In this document: positions 56,361-64,000 of the stretch, one piece after another
How positions within the stretch are numbered: position 1 is the first letter of the stretch
How the letters are laid out: each line of letters opens with the position of its first letter
Source of the DNA: Afipia sp. GAS231
Lineage (GTDB): Bacteria > Pseudomonadota > Alphaproteobacteria > Rhizobiales > Xanthobacteraceae
NCBI RefSeq assembly: GCF_900103365.1
Contig: NZ_LT629703.1
Location: 3,534,001 to 3,598,000, forward strand
DNA length: 64,000 bases
Direction of reading: 5' to 3'
The notes under the pieces: generated by a model
Database searches by the model: none
What the model saw: only the letters and a program-made list of their open reading frames with translations
Told to the model about the DNA's origin: nothing
Made by a program: the position numbers and the translations under genes

Positions 56361-57488
56361 GTGAACTCTCTCCTCAAAGAATCACTCAAGCAGCAGGCCC
56401 GCACTTTGGGCTTCGACTGCATCGCCGTCACCGATCCGGATGCGATCGCAGAGGCCGGACATCACTTCCGCGAATTCCTCGAAGCCGGCGCCCATGGTGA
56501 CATGGACTGGCTCGCGGCCAATCCCGAACGGCGAATCGATCCGCAGGCGTTGTGGCCCGGCGTCCGCTCGATCATCATGCTCGGCGTCAATTACGGACCG
56601 GATGAAAATCCGCTGGCGATGCTGGAGAAGCGCAGCCATGGTGCGATCTCGGTTTACGCCCAGGGCGACGACTATCACGACGTCATCAAGAAGCGCCTGA
56701 AGGTGCTGGCGCGGTGGTTTGCCACCGCATCAGGCGAGGAACTGAAAGTCTTCGTCGACACCGCCGCGGTGATGGAAAAGCCGCTGGCGCAGGCGGCGGG
56801 ACTGGGTTGGCAGGGCAAGCATACCAATCTCGTCTCGCGCGAATTCGGTTCATGGCTGTTTCTCGGCGCGATCTACAGCGCAGCCGACCTGCCGCGCGAT
56901 GAGCCGGACGTCGATCATTGCGGCTCGTGCAACGCCTGCCAGGAGATCTGCCCGACCGCGGCGTTTCCGGCGCCCTACAAGCTCGATGCACGGCGCTGCA
57001 TTTCCTATCTTACGATCGAGAACAAGGGACCGATCCCGCACGAATTCCGCAAAGCCATCGGCAACCGCATCTATGGTTGCGACGATTGCCTCGCGGTGTG
57101 CCCGTGGAACAAGTTTGCGCAGGAAGGCCGCGAAGCAAAACTTGCCGCGCGGGCGGAATTGCGCGCGCCGCCGCTTTCGGAATTGGTGCGGCTCGACGAT
57201 GCCGCGTTCCGGACGCTGTTTGCCAAATCGCCGGTCAAGCGCATCGGCCGCGACCGCTTCATCCGCAACGTGCTGATCGCGATCGGCAACGCCGGCGATG
57301 CGTCGCTGGCGCATGAAGCCGAGCGCCTGCTCGATGACACAAGCCCGCTGGTGCGCGGCGCTGCGGTGTGGGCGCTGTCGCAGTTGATGGCGCGAGATGC
57401 CTTTGCCGCGCTGGCGAAGCGAGCCGATGCCGGCGAGACCGACGCGGCCGTTCGCGGGGAATGGAAGGATTGCGCCGCGCGCCCTTGA
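56361..57488 (+). CDS. queG: Epoxyqueuosine reductase
   Basis: Last step of queuosine synthesis at tRNA wobble position 34, a cobalamin-dependent reductase (375 aa). Two 4Fe-4S sites: CGSCNACQEICPTAAF and GCDDCLAVCPWNKFAQ. The N-terminus LKQQARTLGFDCIAVTDPD and MDWLAANPERRIDPQ with KVFVDTAAVMEKPLAQAAGLGWQGKHTN are characteristic. HEAT-like C-terminus. Start GTG 56361, which follows the repeat. Confidence 0.95.
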   Translation: MNSLLKESLKQQARTLGFDCIAVTDPDAIAEAGHHFREFLEAGAHGDMDWLAANPERRIDPQALWPGVRSIIMLGVNYGPDENPLAMLEKRSHGAISVYAQGDDYHDVIKKRLKVLARWFATASGEELKVFVDTAAVMEKPLAQAAGLGWQGKHTNLVSREFGSWLFLGAIYSAADLPRDEPDVDHCGSCNACQEICPTAAFPAPYKLDARRCISYLTIENKGPIPHEFRKAIGNRIYGCDDCLAVCPWNKFAQEGREAKLAARAELRAPPLSELVRLDDAAFRTLFAKSPVKRIGRDRFIRNVLIAIGNAGDASLAHEAERLLDDTSPLVRGAAVWALSQLMARDAFAALAKRADAGETDAAVRGEWKDCAARP

Positions 57489-57522
57489 TTTCATCGCACG
57501 CTTTCCGTCATGTGCCCCGGCC

Positions 57523-58320
57523 ATGACAAATCAGCCCTTCTTCGCCAAGCGCGAAAACACCTTCATTCCCAATCCGGTCTCGAACGGTCCGTGGGACCCG
57601 AACTCGATGCATGGTCGCGTCGTCATCGGTCTGCTGGCCCACGTCATTGAGGAGCAGCACGGCTCCGCGGAATTCGTGCCGGCGCGGCTGACGGTCGACA
57701 TGTTTCGGCTGCCGAACATCCAGACGCCGGTGGAAGTCACCACCAGGCTGATCCGCGGCGGCAAGCGCATCAGGGTGGTGGAGGCGGAGTTTTTCTCCGG
57801 CGGCACCAGCATGGCGCGCGCCTCCTGTCAGTTATTGCTCCGGACGGAAAATGCGCCCGGGAACGTCTGGTCGCCATCGAACTGGGACGCGCCGTTGCCC
57901 GACACGATCACAGCGCCGACCGACCCCCGGCTCGGCATGAACGGCAAATGGACCACGCGGCCGATCGTCGGGAAAATGGGTTCGCTCGGGCCGCGGCGGC
58001 TGTGGATGAGCGAGGTCCGCGAGATGGTCGAGGGCGTGCCGATGTCGCCATTCGTCCATGTCGCGACCGGCGCGGATTTTGCGAGCCCGTTTGCCAATGC
58101 CGGCGACCAGGGCCTCGGCTACATCAACAGCGACGTCACGCTGTATCTGCACCGGCTGCCGGTGACGCGATGGGTCGGTTTCGACGTCGTGAACCATCAC
58201 GCCAGCGAGGGCATCGCGATCGGCGAGTGCTGGCTCTATGACGAGAAAGGCCCGATCGGGACTTCGACGGTCGCGGCACTGGCGCAGAAGAAGCCGATGA
58301 CGGACGTGCCACCGCCGTAG
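57523..58320 (+). CDS. Hotdog-fold thioesterase family protein
   Basis: 265 aa, two hotdog-like halves. FIPNPVSNGPWDPNSMHGRVVIGLLAHVIEEQHG, VEAEFFSGGTSMARASCQLLLR and the second half HHASEGIAIGECWLYDEKGPIGTSTVAAL resemble the TesB-like acyl-CoA thioesterase superfamily. Whether it hydrolyses acyl-CoA is not shown. Start ATG 57523; 34 bases after queG. Confidence 0.75.
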   Translation: MTNQPFFAKRENTFIPNPVSNGPWDPNSMHGRVVIGLLAHVIEEQHGSAEFVPARLTVDMFRLPNIQTPVEVTTRLIRGGKRIRVVEAEFFSGGTSMARASCQLLLRTENAPGNVWSPSNWDAPLPDTITAPTDPRLGMNGKWTTRPIVGKMGSLGPRRLWMSEVREMVEGVPMSPFVHVATGADFASPFANAGDQGLGYINSDVTLYLHRLPVTRWVGFDVVNHHASEGIAIGECWLYDEKGPIGTSTVAALAQKKPMTDVPPP

Positions 58321-58345
58321 GCTGCGCGCGCCGCAAATTTTCTTC

Positions 58346-58436
58346 GTCATGCCCGGGCTTGTCCCGGGCATCCACGTCCTTCGTAACGTCGAAGCAAGAC
58401 GTGGATGGCCGGGTCAAGCCCGGCCATGACGAGTGC
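58346..58436. repeat. CATGCCCGGGC-type palindromic repeat (copy 1)
   Basis: GTCATGCCCGGGCTTGTCCC at the left and GGTCAAGCCCGGCCATGACG at the right, with CACGTC / GACGTG inside. A second copy is at 62180-62272. Confidence 0.8.
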
Positions 58437-58452
58437 GTGGACGCAACGCCCG

Positions 58453-58923
58453 TCACTCCACCAGATGCCGCTTCATCTCCGGCCGCGCCTTCAGCGCGGC
58501 GCCCTGCCTGGCGATGATTTTCGCGATACGCTCGGGCGCGAACTTGATGTCGACGAAGGCTGGCGCGGTGTTAGCGACCTCGTGGTACTCGGTGATCTTG
58601 CCGTCGCGGAGCTGCATGATCGCGACACCCTCGAACATCGCCCGTGCGCCTTCCGCTTCCTGCAGTGTCGAGCGGTAGCTGAAGGTGTAGCGCGCATAGA
58701 GCGTGCGGCCGTCGCTGACCGGCGCATGCATGTCCCAGCGAAAATCGGTCGCGGTGCGGTAGAACCAGTCGTCGATCATCTCGGCGATCTTGGCGTGGCC
58801 TGTGAACGCGCCATAGAACACGTCGTGATAGACGCCGTCTTCCGTGAACAATTCCGCAAACGCCTTGCCGTTGCGCTGCTCGACGGCATCGCAGAAGGCG
58901 CGGAGCATGGTGGCGGTGTTCAT
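58453..58923 (-). CDS. SnoaL-like / NTF2-superfamily protein
   Basis: 156 aa, cone-shaped NTF2 fold. FCDAVEQRNGKAFAELFTEDGVYHDVFYGAFTGHAKIAEMI is the family N-terminus; GVAIMQLRDGKITEYHEVAN its end. Members are isomerases, hydrolases or binding proteins, so the substrate stays open. Divergent from nothing; a repeat lies at each side. Confidence 0.8.
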   Translation of the reverse strand: MNTATMLRAFCDAVEQRNGKAFAELFTEDGVYHDVFYGAFTGHAKIAEMIDDWFYRTATDFRWDMHAPVSDGRTLYARYTFSYRSTLQEAEGARAMFEGVAIMQLRDGKITEYHEVANTAPAFVDIKFAPERIAKIIARQGAALKARPEMKRHLVE

Positions 58924-58946
58924 GGCAGTGTCTCCTCACCCATTCT

Positions 58947-59055
58947 TGTCATGCCCCGCGAAGGCGGGGCACCCAGTATTCCAGAGAGCGCGAGATAAAT
59001 CGATATGGCGCGGCGTTCTGGATCGTCCGCCTTCGCGGACGATGACACCGGGAAG
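58947..59055. repeat. Palindromic repeat around 59 kb
   Basis: GTCATGCCCCGCGAAGGCGG and CCGTCCGCCTTCGCGG-ACGATGAC style arms enclose about 60 bases; a different family from the flanking ones. Confidence 0.6.
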
Positions 59056-59067
59056 CGTAGCGATAGC

Positions 59068-59904
59068 TCACCCGATCTCCGCGACCGCCGCGAGAATCCG
59101 CGCGAGGTCCTGCGGCCGCGACAGGCGATGGTCGCCGTCCTGGATCATGGTCATCACCACGTCCTCGGCCGGCAGCCGGTGCGCCAGCGCAAAGGCGTGC
59201 TGCCATGGCACGTCGGGGTCCTGCGCGCCTTGCAGGATGCGCACCGGACATCCGACCTCGATGGCGCTGCCGAGCAGCAGATGATTGCGGCCCTCCTCGA
59301 TCAGCGCGCGCGTGATCGGATAGGGTGTGCCGTCACCATATTCGGACGGCCGCATCCAGACGCCCTTGGTCAAAATCTCTTCGCGGATCTCAGGCGAGAA
59401 GCCGTTCCACATCAATTGTTCGGTAAAATCCGGCGCCGGCGCGATCAGCACCAGGCCGGCCAGCGACGCACCCGCCGCCGCGCGCTTGGCGATCGCGCGC
59501 GCCAGCAGCAGCGCCATCCAGCCGCCCATTGACGAGCCGATCACGACCTGCGGCCCGCGGCAGAACTGCTCGAACACCGCCACGCTCTCTTCGAGCCAGC
59601 GCCCGATGGTGCCGTCGATGAAGGCGCCGCCGGATTCGCCGTGGCCGGAATAATCGAACCGGACGCAGGCGCGGCCACTTTTGGCGGCCCATTCGTCGAG
59701 CGCGAGCGCCTTGGTGCCCCGCATGTCGGAATTGAACCCGCCGAGCCAGAACAGCCCCGGCGCACGACTTGTGCTGCCGGGCGCACCACTTGTGCTGCCG
59801 GGCGCATTGCCTGCACGGGCACGTACCGCGATTCGACGGCGGCCGTTGCCTTCGCCGACCTCGATAAAGGCCGGTTTCTGATCTGATAACGCTGAATTGG
59901 TCAT
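59068..59904 (-). CDS. Alpha/beta hydrolase with tandem-repeat N-terminus
   Basis: 278 aa. Nucleophile Ser in VVIGSSMGGWMALLLARA, the Asp side in GAQDPDVPWQHA and the His in IQDGDHRLSRPQD complete a Ser-Asp-His triad. RFDYSGHGESGG is the oxyanion-side loop. The N-terminal APGSTSGAPGSTSRAPG is coded by an imperfect 21-bp direct repeat. Role unknown. ATG 59904; an upstream ATG at 59991 is possible. Confidence 0.82.
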   Translation of the reverse strand: MTNSALSDQKPAFIEVGEGNGRRRIAVRARAGNAPGSTSGAPGSTSRAPGLFWLGGFNSDMRGTKALALDEWAAKSGRACVRFDYSGHGESGGAFIDGTIGRWLEESVAVFEQFCRGPQVVIGSSMGGWMALLLARAIAKRAAAGASLAGLVLIAPAPDFTEQLMWNGFSPEIREEILTKGVWMRPSEYGDGTPYPITRALIEEGRNHLLLGSAIEVGCPVRILQGAQDPDVPWQHAFALAHRLPAEDVVMTMIQDGDHRLSRPQDLARILAAVAEIG

Positions 59905-60130
59905 GGTTCCGCTGCTCTCGCCCGCTGCTTTGTCCGTGAGCACGCCCGATCGGTCAACGGTCGACCGGATCGGACCGTCCTTGCGGATCATGCGGTCGCG
60001 CTATATTTGCCCGGCGTGACCAAAATGCCTCGCATTTGACGGTTTTCTAGCGCAGACAGCGAGTTCGCTTGCTCGTCAACGCGTATTGCTTCAAAATAAG
60101 GCCTTCCTTCACAACTTTGGAGAGTTACCC

Positions 60131-60670
60131 ATTCGCCGTCCCAACAGAGCCCCGCCCGCCGCGACCAAAGACGGGCCGCGCACCAATGATGAAATCCGCA
60201 ACGCGCAGATCCAGCTGATCGATCAGACCGGCCTCAACCACGGAACGGTCGAGACTGTGCTTGCCGTCAAGATGGCCCTTGAAGCGGGCATGGATCTTGT
60301 CGAGATTTCGCCGAACAATAATCCTCCCGTTTGCAAGATCATGGACTACGGGAAGTTCAAGTATTCCGCGCAGAAGAAAGCCGCCGAAGCCCGCAAGAAG
60401 CAGAAGGTCGTCGAGATCAAGGAGATCAAGCTGCGGCCGATGATCGACGATCACGATTACGACGTGAAGATGCGCGCGATGCAGCGGTTCTTCGAGGAAG
60501 GCGACAAGGTCAAGATCACCTTGCGCTACCGTGGCCGCGAAATGGCGCACCAGGAGATCGGCACCAAGCTCCTGGACAAGGTCAAGGCCGACGTCGCCGA
60601 ATACGCCAAGGTCGAGCAGGATGCGCGTTTCGAAGGCCGCCAGGTCGTGATGGTACTGGCGCCGCGCTAG
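60131..60670 (+). CDS. infC: Translation initiation factor IF-3 (AUU start)
   Basis: 179 aa, the family's usual length. N-domain: [20 protein letters not shown] and [24 protein letters not shown]-domain: [29 protein letters not shown] and MAHQEIG. The start is ATT at 60131 with GGAG upstream, giving the conserved IRRPNRAPP beginning; an ATG in frame further up (60086) has no resemblance. The rare AUU start is what allows IF-3 to repress its own translation. A terminator follows. Confidence 0.95.
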   Translation: MRRPNRAPPAATKDGPRTNDEIRNAQIQLIDQTGLNHGTVETVLAVKMALEAGMDLVEISPNNNPPVCKIMDYGKFKYSAQKKAAEARKKQKVVEIKEIKLRPMIDDHDYDVKMRAMQRFFEEGDKVKITLRYRGREMAHQEIGTKLLDKVKADVAEYAKVEQDARFEGRQVVMVLAPR

Positions 60671-60691
60671 TTCGAATTTGTGAGATGACAG

Positions 60692-60725
60692 ACGGCCCGT
60701 CAGATGATCTGGCGGGCCGTTTTCG
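60692..60725 (+). terminator. Rho-independent terminator after infC
   Basis: Stem ACGGCCCGTCAG / CTGGCGGGCCGT (one G-T pair), 5-base loop, then TTTTC. Confidence 0.85.
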
Positions 60726-60821
60726 TTGTGCAGGTTGGTAGCCGCGAGGCCTGGACACAGGGTCGGACAAAAATTGCGAAAACAACCCCATGCAAAGTAG
60801 AGCCGGCCGCGCTCCCTCGCT

Positions 60822-61238
60822 CTAGCTTCGCGTCGCCTGCCAGGTGCCGCTGCAGCGGTCGCCGGTGATGACACCGCTCCAGGAGCCCGCGCCGCTGTTG
60901 CCGACGAGTCGGCCGCCGCCACTCGCCCTGGACGCGCCGACCGATACCTGGACCGCAACCGCGCCGCCGCGGTTGACCGATCCGGCGACCCGGCCGCCGC
61001 CCGCCGAGGAAACCCGGCTGCCGTTGACGGTGAAGGGAACGCTGTAGCCGGAGCTGCAATTGCCGCGCGTGGTGGCGAACACGGTGTTCCAGGTGCCATC
61101 ATAGGCCCCTGGCCTTCCCGCCGCATCAGCGGTACCGGGTACCGCTGCCGTGGCCAAAATGGCCAGAACGGGCAGCCAGCGCAGAGCGCGGTGGGATAAA
61201 CGGGTAAATCGGGCAAGGGATTGAGCAGAATGGGTCAT
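60822..61238 (-). CDS. Secreted hypothetical protein
   Basis: 138 aa with signal peptide (RALRWLPVLAILATAAVPGTADA). Mature part YDGTWNTVFATTRGNCSSGYSVPF and GDRCSGTWQATRS holds two Cys that could form one disulfide; otherwise Gly/Ser/Val-rich beta structure. I recall similar small YDGTW proteins in Bradyrhizobium but no known function. ATG 61238; inserted between infC and rpmI, on the opposite strand. Confidence 0.7.
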   Translation of the reverse strand: MTHSAQSLARFTRLSHRALRWLPVLAILATAAVPGTADAAGRPGAYDGTWNTVFATTRGNCSSGYSVPFTVNGSRVSSAGGGRVAGSVNRGGAVAVQVSVGASRASGGGRLVGNSGAGSWSGVITGDRCSGTWQATRS

Positions 61239-61453
61239 TTTCGTCCTGTTCCAGGGTGAGCTGACGACATCATGCCCTTTGTCAACGAAGACCGTTTGAC
61301 GGTTCATCGTTGCCATTTCCCGCTTCCTCTGCCATAAGCCCAGCCTTCATCGCCCGGCTGATTAAGGGCTGCCGTGTCGATGACCCGTGCGGGTTTGTTC
61401 GTTTTCGGAAAAACCTGAGCACTTCCAACGCTCTAACGAGCATTTTAAGCCGC

Positions 61454-61479
61454 AAAAGCGCCCCTCGGGCGCGTTTTTC
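61454..61479 (+). terminator. Terminator-like hairpin in the rpmI leader (possible attenuator)
   Basis: AAAA-GCGCCC-CTC-GGGCGC-GTTTTTCT, ending about 20 bases before the rpmI start, upstream of its AGGAGAG. Could be an attenuator for rpmI-rplT, or end an upstream transcript. Confidence 0.6.
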
Positions 61480-61499
61480 TGTGGCAACAGGAGAGCCAA

Positions 61500-61700
61500 A
61501 TGCCCAAGCTGAAGACCAAGTCGGGCGCTAAAAAGCGCTTCAAGGTGACTGCCACTGGCAAAGTAATGGCCGCCCAGGCCGGTAAACGCCACGGCATGAT
61601 CAAGCGGACGAAGAAGCAGATTCGTCAGCTCCGCGGCACCCGCGTGCTGTTCAAGACCGATGGCGACAACATCAAGAAGTATTTCTTGCCGAACGCCTGA
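61500..61700 (+). CDS. rpmI: 50S ribosomal protein L35
   Basis: 66 aa, basic. [21 protein letters not shown] and [20 protein letters not shown] are the L35 signature. AGGAG lies eight bases upstream of ATG 61500. Followed by rplT. Confidence 0.98.
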   Translation: MPKLKTKSGAKKRFKVTATGKVMAAQAGKRHGMIKRTKKQIRQLRGTRVLFKTDGDNIKKYFLPNA

Positions 61701-61778
61701 TCGCGCACGCGGTCCAAATTAGCCGAGCCGCGTTCGCGCGGCGATCCGTCACCCATTTAAAATTCAAGGATAGCAGTC

Positions 61779-62138
61779 ATGTCTCGCGTCAAACGCGGTG
61801 TGACCTCTCACGCCAGGCACAAGAAAGTCTACAAGGCCGCCAAGGGTTTCCGCGGCCGCCGCAAGAACACCATCCGCGCCGCCAAGGCCGCGGTCGAGAA
61901 GGCCGGGCAATATGCCTTCCGCGATCGCAAGCGCAAGAAGCGCACCTTCCGCGCGCTCTGGATCCAGCGCATCAACGCGGCCGTCCGTCCGTTCGGCATG
62001 ACCTACAGCGTGTTTATCAACGGGCTGTCGAAGTCGGGCATCCTGGTCGACCGCAAGGTGCTGTCGGATCTCGCTATTGCCGAACCGGCGGCGTTCCAGG
62101 CGATCGCCGAGAAGGCCAAGGCCGCGCTCGCGGCCTGA
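61779..62138 (+). CDS. rplT: 50S ribosomal protein L20
   Basis: 119 aa, needed for 50S assembly. [39 protein letters not shown], and [20 protein letters not shown] are all canonical. In Escherichia coli L20 represses the infC-rpmI-rplT mRNA; here the leader hairpin before rpmI would be a candidate site. Confidence 0.98.
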   Translation: MSRVKRGVTSHARHKKVYKAAKGFRGRRKNTIRAAKAAVEKAGQYAFRDRKRKKRTFRALWIQRINAAVRPFGMTYSVFINGLSKSGILVDRKVLSDLAIAEPAAFQAIAEKAKAALAA

Positions 62139-62179
62139 GGGCGGCGCTCCCTTTGGGGCACAAGCGAAACTTTTGGAGT

Positions 62180-62272
62180 CGTCATGGCCGGGCTTGTCCC
62201 GGCCATCCACGTCTTCTCACTCGCAAACGCCGTAAGACGTGGATGCCCGGGACAAGCCCGGGCATGACGGAC
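62180..62272. repeat. CATGCCCGGGC-type palindromic repeat (copy 2)
   Basis: GTCATGGCCGGGCTTGTCCC at the left, GGACAAGCCCGGGCATGACG at the right, and inner CACGTCTT / AAGACGTG; same family as 58346-58436, between rplT and pheS. Confidence 0.8.
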
Positions 62273-62312
62273 TAGGAGCGCCGGCTTAGCATCCTAGTCA
62301 AAAGGGATTGCC

Positions 62313-63395
62313 ATGACCGACCTTGCAACACTCGAACAGACCATTCTCAGCCAGATCGTCGCAGCCTCCGACGAGGCCGCGCTCGAAGCGGTGCGCGTTG
62401 CGGCGCTAGGCAAGAAAGGCTCGATCTCCGCGCTGCTCTCAACGCTCGGCAAGATGTCGCCGGACGAACGCAAGACGCAGGGTGCCGCGATCAACCTCGC
62501 CAAGGACAAAGTGACGGAAGCGCTGACCGCGCGCCGCGACATCCTGAAATCGGCGGCGCTCGATGCGCGGCTTGCTTCCGAGACCATCGACGTCACGCTG
62601 CCGCTGCGCGAAGCCCCGGCCGAAGCCGGACGCATCCATCCGCTGAGCCAGGTATTCGAAGAGGTCAACACGATCTTCGCCGACATGGGTTTTGCCATCG
62701 CCGAAGGCCCGGATATCGAGACCGACGATTACAATTTCACCAAACTGAATTTCCCCGAAGGCCATCCGGCGCGGGAAATGCACGACACCTTCTTCTTCAA
62801 TCCGAAGGAAGACGGTTCGCGGATGCTGTTGCGCACCCACACCTCGCCGGTGCAGGTGCGCACGATGCTGAGCCAGAAGCCGCCGATCCGCGTGATCTGC
62901 CCGGGCCGCACCTATCGCATCGATTCCGACGCGACGCATACGCCGCAGTTTCACCAGGTCGAGGGCCTCGTCATCGACAAGGGTTCGCATCTCGGCCATC
63001 TCAAATGGATCCTGCACGAGTTCTGCAAGGCGTTCTTCGAGGTCGACCACATCAACATGCGGTTCCGGCCGTCGTTCTTCCCGTTCACCGAGCCATCGCT
63101 CGAGGTCGACATCCAGTGCCGCCGCGACAAGGGCGAAATTCGCTTCGGCGAAGGCGAGGACTGGCTGGAGATTCTCGGCTGCGGCATGGTGCACCCGAAC
63201 GTGCTGCGCGCCTGCGGCATCGATCCCGATGTCTATCAGGGCTTTGCCTGGGGCATGGGCATCGATCGCATCGCGATGCTCAAGTATGGCATGTCGGATC
63301 TGCGGCAGTTGTTCGAAAATGACGTGCGCTGGCTCGCGCATTACGGCTTCAAGCCGCTCGACGTCCCGACCTTGGCCGGAGGCCTGAGCACGTGA
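62313..63395 (+). CDS. pheS: Phenylalanine-tRNA ligase alpha subunit
   Basis: 360 aa. N-terminal coiled coil, then class II motifs: [71 protein letters not shown], and motif 3 [18 protein letters not shown]. pheT begins 532 bases on; an ASCH gene is inserted between. Confidence 0.97.
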   Translation: MTDLATLEQTILSQIVAASDEAALEAVRVAALGKKGSISALLSTLGKMSPDERKTQGAAINLAKDKVTEALTARRDILKSAALDARLASETIDVTLPLREAPAEAGRIHPLSQVFEEVNTIFADMGFAIAEGPDIETDDYNFTKLNFPEGHPAREMHDTFFFNPKEDGSRMLLRTHTSPVQVRTMLSQKPPIRVICPGRTYRIDSDATHTPQFHQVEGLVIDKGSHLGHLKWILHEFCKAFFEVDHINMRFRPSFFPFTEPSLEVDIQCRRDKGEIRFGEGEDWLEILGCGMVHPNVLRACGIDPDVYQGFAWGMGIDRIAMLKYGMSDLRQLFENDVRWLAHYGFKPLDVPTLAGGLST

Positions 63396-63796
63396 GTGCC
63401 GTCCCTGCGAAATATCAGGGTCTGCGGTCGTTCGCGTTCGGCGACGGGCCGGCGTTGGCCGACGAACTGCTCGACCTTGTCGTTCGCGAAGTGAAGACGG
63501 CGACCTGTTCCACCGAGGACGAGCCCAACACGTCGACCCCGGGCGAATGCTGGATCGTGCTCGACGGACGCGGCGTGCCGGCCTGCGTGATCGAAACCCT
63601 CGAAGTGACCTACCGCCGCTACAACGAAGTCGACGCCGCCTTTGCCTATGAAGAAGGCGAAGGCGACCGCAGCCTCCGCTACTGGCGCGAAGCGCATCGC
63701 AACTATTTCGGACGGCTGGGCCGCTTCAGCGAAGACATGATGCTGATGTGCGAACGTTTCCGTCTGGTCGAGGTTTTTGCGGAGCAGGCGTCATGA
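63392..63796 (+). CDS. ASCH-domain protein
   Basis: 134 aa. A typical ASCH start ([29 protein letters not shown]) and [33 protein letters not shown] with RFRLVEVF near the end. ASCH domains are PUA-like beta-barrels, and some relatives are nucleotide amidohydrolases or bind RNA. GTG start overlaps the pheS stop (GTGA), so it is coupled to pheS. Function unknown; sits inside pheS-pheT. Confidence 0.85.
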   Translation: MSAVPAKYQGLRSFAFGDGPALADELLDLVVREVKTATCSTEDEPNTSTPGECWIVLDGRGVPACVIETLEVTYRRYNEVDAAFAYEEGEGDRSLRYWREAHRNYFGRLGRFSEDMMLMCERFRLVEVFAEQAS

Positions 63797-63926
63797 GCGG
63801 CGCGGCGCATCTCAGCACTGTTTACGCGGAGAGAGCCCCCTCCCTAGCCCTCCCCTGCAAGGGCGGAGGGAATGGTGAGGACGGCGCAAGTATCAAAGAG
63901 AACAACAGCAATATCCGAGGCCAGTC

Positions 63927-64000
63927 ATGAAATTCACGCTCTCCTGGCTGAAGGAACATCTCGAGACCGACGAGCCGCTGGAAAAGCTGGCCGAAAAGCT
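63927..64000 (+). CDS. pheT: Phenylalanine-tRNA ligase beta subunit (5' end only)
   Basis: Starts ATG 63927 with MKFTLSWLKEHLETDEPLEK, the canonical PheT N-terminus, and runs out of the window. Confidence 0.93.
   Translation, partial: MKFTLSWLKEHLETDEPLEKLAEK

Noticed and set aside
59760-59830. CRISPR-like array
   Set aside because: Only two copies of a 21-bp unit inside a coding frame, no spacers, no cas genes in the window.

Overview
The window looks like an Alphaproteobacterium of the Nitrobacteraceae, most likely Bradyrhizobium or a close relative. The base composition is GC-rich. The gene order coaBC-dut-divL-tsaE/amgK-murU-addB-addA-trxA, the trpFBA-accD-folC operon, the lptC-lptA-lptB-rpoN-hpf-ptsN block, a predicted ROSE RNA thermometer before an hsp20 gene, and several families of long palindromic intergenic repeats all fit that group. 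The genus is an inference from memory of these families; no search was run. Almost all of the window is core chromosome.

Left part (1-14.3 kb, plus strand): end of coaBC, dut, then a DivL-type tyrosine-bearing kinase, a TsaE-AmgK fusion, a PilZ protein and MurU (cell cycle, tRNA t6A and peptidoglycan-sugar salvage side by side), followed by addB-addA and trxA, which ends at a strong terminator. 14.3-27.8 kb is mostly minus strand: a metallophosphoesterase; a run read in the order rpsA, sppA, ihfB, LapA-domain protein, trpF, trpB, trpA, accD, folC; then cmk, an unrecognised gene and aroA.

Middle (27.9-43.2 kb): a TIGR02300 protein, tRNA-Ala(GGC) followed by a palindromic repeat and a GIY-YIG gene, a divergent ohrR/ohr pair with a near-perfect operator, a CaiB CoA-transferase, the ugpBAEC glycerol-3-phosphate importer, a heat-shock pair (hsp20-DUF1150) with an apparent RpoH promoter and ROSE element, and a GNAT protein. 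Next is the only clear mobile element, a complete IS30-family insertion sequence. It has cut off the last codons of an acyl-CoA ligase gene and made a 2-bp target duplication. The ligase lies at the end of an SDR / saccharopine-dehydrogenase-like operon facing a TetR gene, with three repeated operators between them.

Right part (43.4-64 kb): ptsN, hpf, rpoN, lptB, lptA, lptC, RNase D; a NYN-domain protein, an MFS transporter, a 52-codon unannotated gene, a ribbon-helix-helix protein with its own palindrome; tRNA-Leu(CAG); NDUFA9-like, uppP, FzlA-like GST, queG; a thioesterase, a SnoaL-like protein and an alpha/beta hydrolase; then infC (AUU start), a secreted hypothetical, rpmI-rplT, pheS, an ASCH gene and the start of pheT.

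I did not find a multi-gene system that I can defend as previously undescribed. The most informative observations are the reconstructable IS30 insertion, the DivL Tyr site next to a TsaE-AmgK fusion, the RpoH+ROSE leader, the operator arrays, a decayed DUF1150 copy, and the nested palindromic repeats.
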